A stretch of DNA of 11,731 nt, taken from NCBI GenBank assembly GCA_026770615.1, contig MU631585.1, positions 96,199-107,929 of the forward strand, in the 5' to 3' direction. A model generated the notes under the pieces. It made no database searches, had not been told where the DNA came from, and saw only the letters and a program-made list of their open reading frames with translations. Both the position numbers and the translations under genes were made by a program. The DNA is from Pavlovales sp. CCMP2436 (Eukaryota; Haptophyta; Pavlovophyceae; Pavlovales). Below, in pieces: positions 1 to 5,546 of this stretch; position 1 is the first letter of the stretch, and every line of letters starts with the position of its first letter.

Positions 1-50
1 CACACACACACACCCGTCCCCCACCCCCCCCCGGTCCCCGTCCATTGCAG
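1..50 (+). repeat. (CA)n and C-rich pyrimidine tract ending in a 3' splice-site-like TTGCAG
   Basis: A short CA run (1-12) passes into a C-rich tract and ends in ATTGCAG at 44-50. Seen: an uninterrupted pyrimidine-rich stretch directly before CAG. This is the normal look of a spliceosomal 3' splice site, and the DNA just after it is an open frame, so it may be the end of an intron that begins left of the window. Confidence 0.45.
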
Positions 51-143
51 GTTCTCTTCAACGTGCTCGCGTGCACAGACGGACTCGCAAACCTGATTGG
101 TGCGCGCCTTTTTCAATTGATACAATCCGCAGTGGCCAAATGA
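51..143 (+). CDS. Candidate 3' terminal exon of an unidentified gene (partial)
   Basis: I do not recognise this product. Directly after the TTGCAG at 45-50, the frame starting at 51 reads 30 codons and stops at TGA 141-143. The peptide begins VLFNVLACTDGLANLIGARL and looks like a mixed amphipathic or hydrophobic segment rather than low complexity. Support is the splice acceptor plus the most protein-like of the three frames; the other two read more like random sequence. The upstream exons lie outside the window. It could equally be chance, because 30 codons without a stop is short. No polyadenylation signal was recognised downstream. Confidence 0.28.
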   Translation, partial: VLFNVLACTDGLANLIGARLFQLIQSAVAK

Positions 144-239
144 TACAATTTCTCGTAACTCTGTCATACTGACACGAACATTCCCGGGAAGCAGGTACCC
201 CATGCTTATTGTTCTAATAATAGTTCATTTAACGTCCTC

Positions 240-269
240 CGACTTGCAGCCCAAAGGCGTACGGGCATC
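240..269. repeat. 30-bp dispersed repeat, copy 1
   Basis: Bases 240-269 match 1793-1822 with a single mismatch (A in this copy, G in the other). The core can fold: GCCC pairs with GGGC around an AAGGCGTA-type loop. The mismatch falls in the potential stem, so this copy has the weaker hairpin. Flanking DNA is not shared. Its function is unknown. Confidence 0.7.
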
Positions 270-378
270 ACGTAAAGCGTTTCTGTTTTTTCCTTTTTTG
301 GCTTCACTTGACTACAGATATCATGAAAGCCACCTCCCACAACGCCTAGGGCGTTTGCGGATGTGTTGAAGGGTCACA

Positions 379-394
379 CTAACTAACTAACTAA
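379..394 (+). repeat. (CTAA)4 microsatellite
   Basis: Four consecutive CTAA units, followed by C. CTAAC is also the branch-point consensus, so the run would offer several branch points to any intron ending downstream. Four units are too few to suggest telomeric DNA. Confidence 0.7.
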
Positions 395-477
395 CTTGAG
401 CAGCCCAAATGGAGCGCCGAAAAGAGAGCTCTGTCATACGTCATTTCCTACTTTCTTCTTTGATCTGCGTCCTTTTA

Positions 478-538
478 CTCACGTCCGGTTGACCTTCCGG
501 GGACAGACGTCCTGACTAGAAATCCTTTCATTTGCAGT
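478..538 (+). repeat. Copy of the SINE 3' segment, ending in a branch point and 3' splice site
   Basis: This stretch aligns with 6761-6822, the 3' part of the SINE-like element. Shared blocks are CTCACGTCCGG, CGGGGACAGACGTCCT and TTTGCAGT, with small indels between them. The tRNA-like head is not recognisable here, so this is either a 5'-truncated copy or an independent repeat. It ends with CTGACTAGAA, a T-rich run and TTTGCAG, which reads as a branch point, pyrimidine tract and acceptor. It abuts the first copy of an exon-like module at 538. Confidence 0.65.
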
Positions 539-568
539 CGAGCTTCGTAATTGCGACGTGTGCTACCC
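538..568 (+). repeat. Exon-like module, copy 1
   Basis: About 31 bases starting TCGAGCTTCGTAATTGCGAC are similar to 890-920 and 1289-1319. In the shared frame the three copies read ELRNCDVCYP, EFRICDLCCL and ELWNCDLCYT. Each copy is preceded directly by an AG: TTTGCAG here, GTGTTAG before 890, and C8AG before 1289. After about 10 codons this copy runs into AT-rich DNA with a stop. It may be a decayed duplicated exon or simply a dispersed repeat. Confidence 0.45.
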
Positions 569-662
569 TTCAGTATTATTTATATAATTTATTCGCTCGA
601 GTTCTCGCATCGTCGTCGCTTCATAACGACGTCACTTTTGCAAGTGAATCCGCCGTTCCAGC

Positions 663-698
663 AGGTCTTCAGCTGCGCCTGTGCTGCTTGATCACCAC
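663..698 (+). repeat. Exon-like module, weak partial copy
   Basis: Bases 679-698 match 910-929 at about 15 of 20 positions and keep the frame (LCCLITT against LCCLATT). It also follows an AG (CAGCAG, 658-663). The upstream half of the module is poorly conserved, so assignment to the family is tentative. Confidence 0.3.
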
Positions 699-889
699 GA
701 GATAATACCTGGCAATTGCCTAACCCCCACCTCCGTTAGAGTAATATTGACGACAACAATCATGAAATGCATCTTTCGGACGGTATCCGTGTGCTCTGCT
801 ACCCTCGGCCCGAGTGTTTTTCTAAACGCTTGGTAAGCTGGCCGGGTCAGGGGACGGACGTTAATTTAGATATTTGCTCGCTGTGTTAG

Positions 890-920
890 TCGAGTTCCGA
901 ATTTGTGACCTCTGCTGCCT
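890..920 (+). repeat. Exon-like module, copy 2
   Basis: It begins directly after TTTGCTCGCTGTGTTAG and reads EFRICDLCCL in the frame shared with copies 1 and 3. Ten bases after its end the 16-bp minisatellite begins at 931. If this is a decayed exon, the minisatellite has grown at or inside its downstream boundary. Confidence 0.45.
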
Positions 921-930
921 GGCCACCACT

Positions 931-1200
931 GAAAGAGTACAATGTTAAAAGAGTAAAATGTTGAAAGAGTACAATGCTGGAAGAATACAATGTTGAAAGA
1001 GTACAATGTTGGAAGAGTACAATGTTGGAAGATGAAAATGTTGAAAGAGTACAATGTTGAAAGAGTACAATGTTGGAAGAGTACAATTTTGAAAGAGTGC
1101 AATGTTGAAAGAGTGCAATGTTGAAAGAGTACAATGTTGAAAGAGTACAATGTTGAAAGAGTACAATGTTGAAAGGTGACTATTGAAAGACGGCAATGTT
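931..1200 (+). repeat. 16-bp minisatellite, 17 tandem units
   Basis: The unit is GAAAGAGTACAATGTT. Unit starts are 931, 947, 963 and so on every 16 bases to 1155, then a 14-base unit at 1171 and a final 16-base unit at 1185. Most units differ from consensus at 0-3 positions; common variants are GGAAG, GTGC and AAAATG. The unit has no stop in most phases, and 16 is not a multiple of 3, so long open frames rich in Phe, Leu and Tyr arise on the minus strand. These are artefacts of the repeat, not genes. Confidence 0.95.
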
Positions 1201-1215
1201 GCTGCTGTTGTTGCT

Positions 1216-1678
1216 ATGTTACAGGCTAATTTATGCATGCTGCTATTCTATGGTAATCTCCCCCCACTCCCCTACCCACCCCCCCCAGTTGAGCTCTGGA
1301 ATTGCGACCTCTGCTACACGGACGACGGTGCAGCGCACGACGCCATCGACTCCATCGCGGAGATGGTCGCCGACTCACGTGCAGCGGCTAAGGCGGCAAA
1401 AGGTATTACGATTATACCTATGCGAATAGTATTATTATACTAATGTAGGGGGGTTCGGGCTGGCGGAACGTTTCAAGTTCAAGTCAGGCTGATCTTAGCG
1501 CTCCGACGCAGGCTCCTACGCGCTACGCCGAAGTGGGGAGCTGGTAGAAGTGATGGATGATGAGGAAGCCGAAAAGAAAGCGCTGGAGTTGCTGCGCAAC
1601 GCGGGGCCGCCCGACAGTGCGCGAGCAAGCGAGTCCATTGGTGATCCCACCGGTGACATTTTAGTATTATTATACTAA
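1216..1678 (+). CDS. Candidate two-exon gene with a CDLCY module (exons 1216-1402 and 1512-1678)
   Basis: I do not recognise the product. The frame from ATG 1216 is open to AAAG|GTATTA at 1402/1403. An acceptor at CGACGCAG (1511) rejoins it in the same phase (G|GC, Gly), and it then runs to TAA 1676-1678, giving about 117 residues. The intron would be 109 bases with TACTAAT at 1437-1443 as branch point. The protein has a Pro-rich segment, ELWNCDLCYTDDG, an Ala-rich helix, and an acidic stretch MDDEEAEKKALELL. The first exon could instead begin after the C-rich acceptor at 1288; then it is a phase 1-1 exon of 114 bases and upstream exons exist. The in-phase junction supports coding; small size and repeat-rich surroundings argue for caution. 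Confidence 0.28.
1427..1446 (+). repeat. 20-bp repeat in the candidate intron, copy 1
   Basis: TAGTATTATTATACTAATGT is identical at 1427-1446 and 1662-1681. This copy lies 24 bases inside the candidate intron (1403-1511) and supplies its TACTAAT branch-point-like motif. Confidence 0.75.
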
Positions 1679-1681
1679 TGT
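1662..1681 (+). repeat. 20-bp repeat, copy 2, overlapping a hairpin
   Basis: Identical to 1427-1446, 235 bases downstream. Bases 1668-1677 (TATTATACTA) are perfectly complementary to 1687-1696 (TAGTATAATA), with a 9-base loop. The candidate stop TAA 1676-1678 lies inside this stem. Confidence 0.75.
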
Positions 1682-1696
1682 TATTATAGTATAATA

Positions 1697-2063
1697 GGTA
1701 TTACTATTAACTATTGTATATACAAAAGGCGGCGACTAATGCCGCAAAATGTAAACGTTTTTTTTATGTATAATAGTAAATTTATCGTTACCCGACTTGC
1801 AGCCCGAAGGCGTACGGGCATGACACGGAGGGTCAGCGCATCGGTCGGGGGGTGGATTAAATGTTAGAAAAAGAGGCAGAGTTATGGTCATATGTATGGC
1901 TCGTAGAATAAGAAAAATGCTGACTAGCCGGCTATGGCCGCCAATTTTTTTTTGACCCTCGCTCATTTAGTATTCTGGCCCCCTGTTCGGTTCTTATTTA
2001 TTTATTTGTCTTAACCTCAACCTTTATAAGTACCACACCCCGAAATTTCCCTGATCTAACCCC
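1697..2063. other. Stretch without a recognisable gene
   Basis: AT-rich DNA with frequent stops. It contains the second 30-bp dispersed repeat (1793-1822), a T9 run at 1945-1953, and a pyrimidine-rich end with CTAAC at 2056-2060 that would serve as the branch point for the acceptor AACCAG at 2073-2078. No frame on either strand looks like protein. Confidence 0.55.
1793..1822. repeat. 30-bp dispersed repeat, copy 2 (hairpin-forming)
   Basis: One mismatch from 240-269. Here GCCCG and CGGGC form a perfect 5-bp stem around AAGGCGTA. Conservation is confined to this block, so it is not part of a longer recent duplication. Confidence 0.7.
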
Positions 2064-2067
2064 TACG

Positions 2068-2127
2068 CCCGCAACCAGGGTGTTCCGGAGACGCGGAGAC
2101 TTCGCCCCGTCAAGGGTGAGACGAAAG
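2068..2127 (+). repeat. Exon-like direct repeat, copy 1
   Basis: It aligns with 2269-2326, sharing CCCGCA, TTCCGG, CCCCGTCAAGGG and GAGACGAA, with a 2-base length difference. The copy includes an acceptor-like CCAG (2075-2078) and GTGAGA at 2115-2120 that would be a good 5' splice site. The 2-base difference would shift the frame relative to copy 2, so at most one copy can code as the other does. Confidence 0.65.
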
Positions 2128-2167
2128 TATTGCAAGGGGATATTAAAAACTGAGGTTGTTGTGTCTT

Positions 2168-2211
2168 GGTTTTTTACTTTTTGGTTTTTGGTTTTTTACT
2201 TTTTGGTTTTT
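2168..2211 (+). repeat. T/G-rich 22-bp tandem duplication
   Basis: Two perfect 22-base units at 2168-2189 and 2190-2211, each a GG, T6, AC, T5, GG, T5 pattern, followed by a partial third. It lies between the two copies of the exon-like direct repeat and could act as intronic polypyrimidine. Confidence 0.85.
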
Positions 2212-2268
2212 GGTTTGGTTTTTATATGGCCATTACCCTACTCTAATTTTAACCCCCAAGCTCTTTCA

Positions 2269-2326
2269 CCCGCAGTCCGGGTCTTCCGGCGACGGAGGCT
2301 TCACCCCGTCAAGGGCGAGACGAAGG
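2269..2326 (+). repeat. Exon-like direct repeat, copy 2, after a good 3' splice site
   Basis: Preceded by CTCTTTCACCCGCAG (acceptor at 2274). One frame reads VFRRRRLHPVKGETKASVVE and then an acidic tail to TGA at 2374-2376, which would suit a terminal exon. Copy 1 has GTGAG where this copy has GCGAG, so the internal donor is lost here. Whether either copy is transcribed cannot be judged from the sequence. Confidence 0.5.
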
Positions 2327-2597
2327 CGTCAGTAGTGGAGGACGAGGAGGATTCAGGGCCTCTCGCGGCGGATTGAGTCTCGGGGCCAGAAGTGGGGTCA
2401 GGGTCGGGGTCGGTGTCGGTTGCAGGATCAGTGTCAGGGACATAGTCGAGGTCAGGCTTTGGGTCTAGGACAATTCTGGTGGTGCGCTCAGAACCATTGC
2501 CGGGGCATGTTGAAGAGGTCCCTGTGGCGAATGCGTCAGTCTCAGTCTTAGTCTTAGGGGCAGGGTCGAGGTCAAGGCTGGGGTCTAGGTCAGAGAT
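2304..2597 (-). other. Asp/Pro/Thr-rich open frame without ATG, in a GGTCNG-rich tract
   Basis: The plus strand from about 2390 to 2610 is rich in GGGTC and GGTCAG words. Read on the minus strand it gives 98 stop-free codons including ATDTDPDPDP, a Ser run, and an end at the stop complementary to 2301-2303. There is no ATG in the frame. An acceptor-like CTGACCTAG on the minus strand ends at 2585, so it could be an exon, but the bias is equally explained by a degenerate hexamer repeat. Confidence 0.2.
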
Positions 2598-2935
2598 TCA
2601 GGGTCAGTGTCAATGTTGGTAAAGGTTGCGCGCCCGAAACCATTGCCCGATGTTGACGGCTTGTCCGACACTAAAGCCAACGCCAACACCGATGCCAACA
2701 CCGATCCCGAAGAGCAGCACTATTGTCCGCAGGCGATGCTGGCCTCGCTCCCACCGCCCGGCCAACACTTCTAGCCGTCCACGCAGCACTCGCTTCCATG
2801 CCGCCCGTCACTGCCCAAACAACGCTTCCACTTGAACGAACAGCCACATCGCTCGAGCCCGTGGGTGCAGTACAGAGCAGTAGAGAATAATTATTTCATT
2901 AAAATAACTGTTTAAATCTAGAACTTCATTAGATA

Positions 2936-3358
2936 TGGGTCGAAATCCGAATTAGTGGCGTGATTCCGCACTGGTAAGGGGGAAAAGCGGTGGCCGGGTG
3001 GAGGAAGTAGACATCGTTAGCCCCTGCGCGCTAGATGTCGATAGCTGTTGTCGAATAGAGCCCTCCCCAACCGTCGGAGCCCACCTCGTGTGCCTCTCGT
3101 GTGCCTCTTCTGGGGTCGGAAACATAATAAAGGAAACTAACATTTCCGATTCTCAGCGTTCGGAAGCGAAAAGAAAGTCATGATTCCCGAAGTGGTGCAT
3201 AAAAGTTAGTTGCGGATTCGTAAATGGAGCGCTGCCCCTTCACGAATTCGCAACTAACTTCTGTGCACCACCTCCGGTTCGTGAGTTGCTCCGGAGGATT
3301 TTCACCGGACTTTTTTGCGATTTCAACCGGACTTGCCACTAATTCGGATTTCGACCCA
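2936..3358. mobile_element. MITE-like non-autonomous DNA element with 24-bp terminal inverted repeats
   Basis: The left end (2936-2959, TGGGTCGAAATCCGAATTAG then TGGC) is the perfect reverse complement of the right end (3335-3358). The element is 423 bases, within the usual MITE range, and encodes nothing convincing. The word CCGGACTT occurs twice near the right end (3305-3312 and 3327-3334), a possible subterminal repeat. An internal hairpin lies at 3192-3271. No clean target-site duplication is visible: the left flank ends AGATA and the right begins GATTG, so a shared AGAT or GAT is possible but offset. It ends 127 bases downstream of the NAA10 stop. Confidence 0.75.
3192..3271. repeat. Internal 30-bp inverted repeat (hairpin) nested in the MITE-like element
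   Basis: Arms 3192-3221 and 3242-3271 are complementary at 27 of 30 positions, separated by 20 bases. The longest perfect block is AAGTTAGTTGCG paired with CGCAACTAACTT. The stem ends GTGGTGCA and TGCACCAC are exact. It is much longer than expected by chance and could be a younger foldback element inserted into the larger one, or a structural part of it. Confidence 0.85.
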
Positions 3359-3485
3359 GATTGTTAACCGCCTCTCCGACCCCTCTATCCGACACAAAGT
3401 AACTAACAAAGACCGCTAGCCGCTGTGCACGCACTTGTGCCTGGTGAGGTTGCTCGAGCTACTGGAGTGGCCTCGCTCCTTGGCC

Positions 3486-4145
3486 TCAGTTCAACGCAAC
3501 TCTTGCGACACCGTTGGTGGCCACATTCAGTGCGGCCGCGGGCACGTCGCGCGCGTCTTCCTCCACAACAGCGCCCGCCAGCTCGTCCTCGCCCTCAGCC
3601 TCGGCCTCGGCTGGGCTTGGGGCTGGGGCGGGCAGCGCGTCACTCTTTTTGCCCTTGGCATCTTTCTTGGCCGAGCCGCCCTTAAGGTACTTGCGCATGT
3701 CGTAGGCGTCCTCGGCATCGGCGTAGTACTTGGCCTCGATGTCGTTGATGTCGAAGCCGAGCGTGCGCGTGTAGAGCCCGATCGCCGCGCGGTTGGAGCG
3801 CCGCACGTGCAGCGAGACGTACTCCGCGTCGAAGGACTCCACCATGCTGCGCTCAGCCGCTGTCATCAGCTTCGTTGCGAGCCCGAGCTTGCGGTGCGAG
3901 CGCAGCACCGCGAGCGAAGTGATGTGCCCGTGCTGCTCCGATCCCTCGCTCACGTCATCCTCCATCTTGGCGAGCACGTAGCCGACGATCTTACCCTTGT
4001 GGTCCTCGGCCACATGCAGCAGCTGCGGCCACGAGAGGATGTGGTAGAAGTAGTACTTCATCTGATAGTTCTCGGGCAGGCAGCTCAGGTTGCAGTGCTG
4101 CATCTGGAAGAGGTCGTCCACCGTCGCGCGGCGGATGGACACCAT
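3486..4145 (-). CDS. NAA10: N-alpha-acetyltransferase 10, catalytic subunit of NatA (Naa10/Ard1)
   Basis: Transfers acetyl from acetyl-CoA to the N-terminal amino group of nascent proteins. With the Naa15 scaffold it forms NatA at the ribosome. 219 residues. The GNAT domain spans about 1-155: [13 protein letters not shown] at 23-35, including the substrate-site Glu25; HGHITSLAV at 72-80; the acetyl-CoA loop RKLGLA at 85-90; [11 protein letters not shown] at 110-120; and [10 protein letters not shown] at 138-147. All agree with the family and wording is closest to plant Naa10. The 65-residue tail is Lys-, Ala-, Pro- and Glu-rich, as expected for the variable C-terminus. The start is ATG at 4145-4143 (MVSIRRA), matching known N-termini; TTG three codons upstream is not needed. 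No intron is visible. It is divergent from the PPC gene. Partner NAA15 is not in the window. Confidence 0.97.
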   Translation of the reverse strand: MVSIRRATVDDLFQMQHCNLSCLPENYQMKYYFYHILSWPQLLHVAEDHKGKIVGYVLAKMEDDVSEGSEQHGHITSLAVLRSHRKLGLATKLMTAAERSMVESFDAEYVSLHVRRSNRAAIGLYTRTLGFDINDIEAKYYADAEDAYDMRKYLKGGSAKKDAKGKKSDALPAPAPSPAEAEAEGEDELAGAVVEEDARDVPAAALNVATNGVARVALN

Positions 4146-4221
4146 CGCTGCCAAACAGCCCCGCTCTCCCCAACCCGAGCTGCACGGCCCGCTTCGAGTC
4201 GCCGCGCGACGCGAGGGAGTG

Positions 4222-4232
4222 GATTTTAAAAT
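4222..4232. promoter_or_regulatory. GATTTTAAAAT motif on the NAA10 side
   Basis: Lies 77 bases upstream of the NAA10 ATG (4145). ATTTTAAAAT is its own reverse complement, so the motif works in either direction. An AT-rich TBP-type site here would leave an NAA10 leader of about 50 bases. Confidence 0.35.
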
Positions 4233-4405
4233 GTTGGCCGGTCAGTACAGTGGGATCTTGACTTCTGCTCCTGTCGCAGCTCGGCGGCGGCGAATTCGAC
4301 TCCCAGGCGATCGGGAATACAATGCATGGCGCTCACCCGCACGCACCCACCTCACGGGCTGTGCCCGTGCGCCTTCCCCGTTTGCCATTGTGGAGCCTTG
4401 TGCAA

Positions 4406-4417
4406 GATTTTAAAATC
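4406..4417. promoter_or_regulatory. GATTTTAAAATC palindrome at the PPC gene start
   Basis: Perfect 12-base palindrome ending 8 bases before ATG 4426. If it is a TATA-like element, transcription would start downstream of ATG 4426 and translation would begin at the next in-frame ATG, 4582. The role is inferred only from its repetition at 4222. Confidence 0.35.
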
Positions 4418-4425
4418 ACACAACG

Positions 4426-5079
4426 ATGGCGGAACGGGGGATCGGAAAGCTCAAGCTCCCCCGCTCGGGAGCGTGCAGCTCGGGGCTCAGGCAGGCGAGA
4501 GCGAACTCGAGCTCGGCCGGAGCGCGCAGGCCAGCGAGAGTGTGCAGCTCGGGGCTCAGGAGTTCGCTGCCGGCGCTCCTCATGCTTTCCTCCGCGTGTA
4601 CGGGTTCCGCGGCGGATCGGCAGGGCCTATTAAAAAAGGGCCTCGCCTTGTCCACGAGCGCGTCCTCGCGGCTGTCTGCGCACGTCGTGAGGCTGCTCCC
4701 CGGCGACGACTTATTACTCAGCCTCCGCTCGTTCGCCGAGGAGCGCGGTCTTCGCGCGGCGTGCGTGCTCTCTTGTGTGGGCTCCACCTCGACGACGCGG
4801 CTGCGGCCTGCGGGGAGCTCCGACGCACGCGAGTTCTGCGGCAAGTATGAAATCGTATCCCTGGTAGGCACGCTCTCAACGGATGCGCACCATCTCCATC
4901 TGTCCGTGTCCGATGAGGCATGCGCCGTCATCGGTGGCCATTTGTTGGAAGGCTGCATCGTGCGCACAACCGCCGAGATCGTGATCGGGGAGCTCGCGGA
5001 CGTCGGCTTCGTGCGCGAGCTCGACCCACGCACCGGATTCCACGAGCTCTTTGTCACCGAAGGCCCACCACCAGCTTGA
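4426..5079 (+). CDS. Stand-alone PPC/DUF296-domain protein
   Basis: 217 residues from ATG 4426. The PPC (DUF296) domain covers about 84-212: LPGDDLLLSLRSFAEERGLR at 91-110, ACVLSCVGS at 112-120, KYEIVSLVGTL at 140-150 (the GRFEILSLSG-like strand of the family), HHLHLSV at 155-161, IGGHLLEGCIV at 169-179, TTAEIVIGEL at 181-190. The HxH pair and GGH keep the family's conserved histidines. PPC domains form trimers; plant AHL proteins join them to AT-hooks, but no AT-hook is seen here, so this resembles the stand-alone proteins whose role is unclear. Residues 1-60 are Ser-, Arg- and Ala-rich with a duplicated CSSGLR and may be a transit peptide or untranslated. ATG 4582 (Met53) is a credible alternative start. 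TGA is at 5077. Confidence 0.88.
   Translation: MAERGIGKLKLPRSGACSSGLRQARANSSSAGARRPARVCSSGLRSSLPALLMLSSACTGSAADRQGLLKKGLALSTSASSRLSAHVVRLLPGDDLLLSLRSFAEERGLRAACVLSCVGSTSTTRLRPAGSSDAREFCGKYEIVSLVGTLSTDAHHLHLSVSDEACAVIGGHLLEGCIVRTTAEIVIGELADVGFVRELDPRTGFHELFVTEGPPPA
4473..4560 (+). repeat. 19-bp direct repeat in the PPC gene 5' part
   Basis: GTGCAGCTCGGGGCTCAGG occurs at 4473-4491 and 4542-4560, spaced 69 bases, which keeps frame and gives CSSGLR twice in the predicted N-terminal extension. It lies wholly between ATG 4426 and ATG 4582, so it would be leader DNA if translation starts at 4582. Confidence 0.85.
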
Positions 5080-5133
5080 CCGCTGGCCCTGCCGGCCACC
5101 TTCGTGACCGCTGGCCCTACCTTCGGGCGAAGG
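5077..5133 (+). repeat. Direct repeat and small hairpin at the PPC gene stop
   Basis: TGACCGCTGGCCCT occurs at 5077-5090, its first three bases being the stop codon, and again at 5105-5118. Both are followed by CCTTCG within a few bases. CCTTC and GAAGG at 5120-5133 form a 5-bp stem with a 4-base loop. It may affect 3' end formation, but this is not shown by the sequence. Confidence 0.5.
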
Positions 5134-5546
5134 CTCGCGCGTGCCACGCTGTCGACCCATGTCAAGTGACATGCCGAACTCGTCATTATTTCATTCCCCG
5201 AAGTTTACATTAAATTAAGTCGATCGCTGAATATAATTTATATTTTGAAACTATGATCTAACTTGCACTCCATGGGCGCCTACGTCGGGGTATCTAGTCA
5301 AATGTCAATTGGGTGTACAACCTTAATCTAATTATAAGTTAACTTTCATATGGACCCCAAACAAGGCATGGATCCAGCAACTTACAAGATGACTTTCATC
5401 TCTAAGATTTGAAAACAGCATAAAATCCATTTCTGATTTAATATTAATTAATTGATAGTTCGCAGCATCGATTCTATTCTTTACATATATGCCGGACTCT
5501 AATTTTGAAGCCCGCTTTCTCGAGTCATCTCTATGTAGAAGAGCAG
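5134..5546. other. Intergenic DNA between the PPC and FHA genes
   Basis: Clearly AT-rich between the two GC-rich genes, with many stops on both strands and no protein-like frame. It must contain the PPC 3' end and the FHA promoter, but I recognise neither a polyadenylation signal nor a TATA box with confidence. TATATTTTGAAA at 5240-5251 and CTAATTTTGAAG at 5498-5509 are loosely similar to the TTTTAAAA motifs upstream of the other two genes. Confidence 0.5.

Larger units (their letters stand above)
144..477. other. Stretch without a recognisable gene
   Basis: No convincing reading frame on either strand. It holds one copy of a 30-bp dispersed repeat (240-269), a short (CTAA)4 run (379-394), and a duplicated nonamer TGATACAAT at 117-125 and 141-149. 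The remainder is mixed-composition DNA with several stops in all frames. Confidence 0.6.
4146..4425. promoter_or_regulatory. Divergent promoter region between NAA10 and the PPC gene
   Basis: 280 bases of mixed composition separate the two start codons. The only shared word I see is GATTTTAAAAT, at 4222-4232 and 4406-4416, once on each gene's side. No convincing TATAAA box is present, so these TTTTAAAA cores are the best candidate core-promoter elements. This is inference from position and repetition. Confidence 0.45.

Noticed and set aside
379..394. Telomeric repeat
   Set aside because: Only four CTAA units, internal, with no known telomere repeat match.
866..1238. Three overlapping minus-strand frames rich in YSFNIVLFQHCTLST words
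   Set aside because: They are the 16-bp minisatellite read in its three phases, with no sequence outside the repeat.
2613..2774. 53-residue plus frame with NANTDANTDPEEQH
   Set aside because: Short, in low-complexity DNA opposite a similarly open minus frame, with no splice or family support.
4146..4154. Three-residue N-terminal extension of Naa10 from a TTG start
   Set aside because: The ATG at 4145 gives the N-terminus expected for the family; a TTG start is not needed in a eukaryote.
3435..4229. 264-codon plus-strand frame opposite NAA10
   Set aside because: It is the complement of a certain Naa10 coding region; GC-rich third positions keep the opposite strand open. No motif is present.
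5120..5133. Bacterial-type intrinsic terminator
   Set aside because: The stem is only 5 bp, no T run follows, and the genome is eukaryotic.
4416..5186. 256-codon minus-strand frame opposite the PPC gene
   Set aside because: Shadow of the PPC-domain gene in high-GC DNA, rich in Ser, Arg and Ala without a motif.
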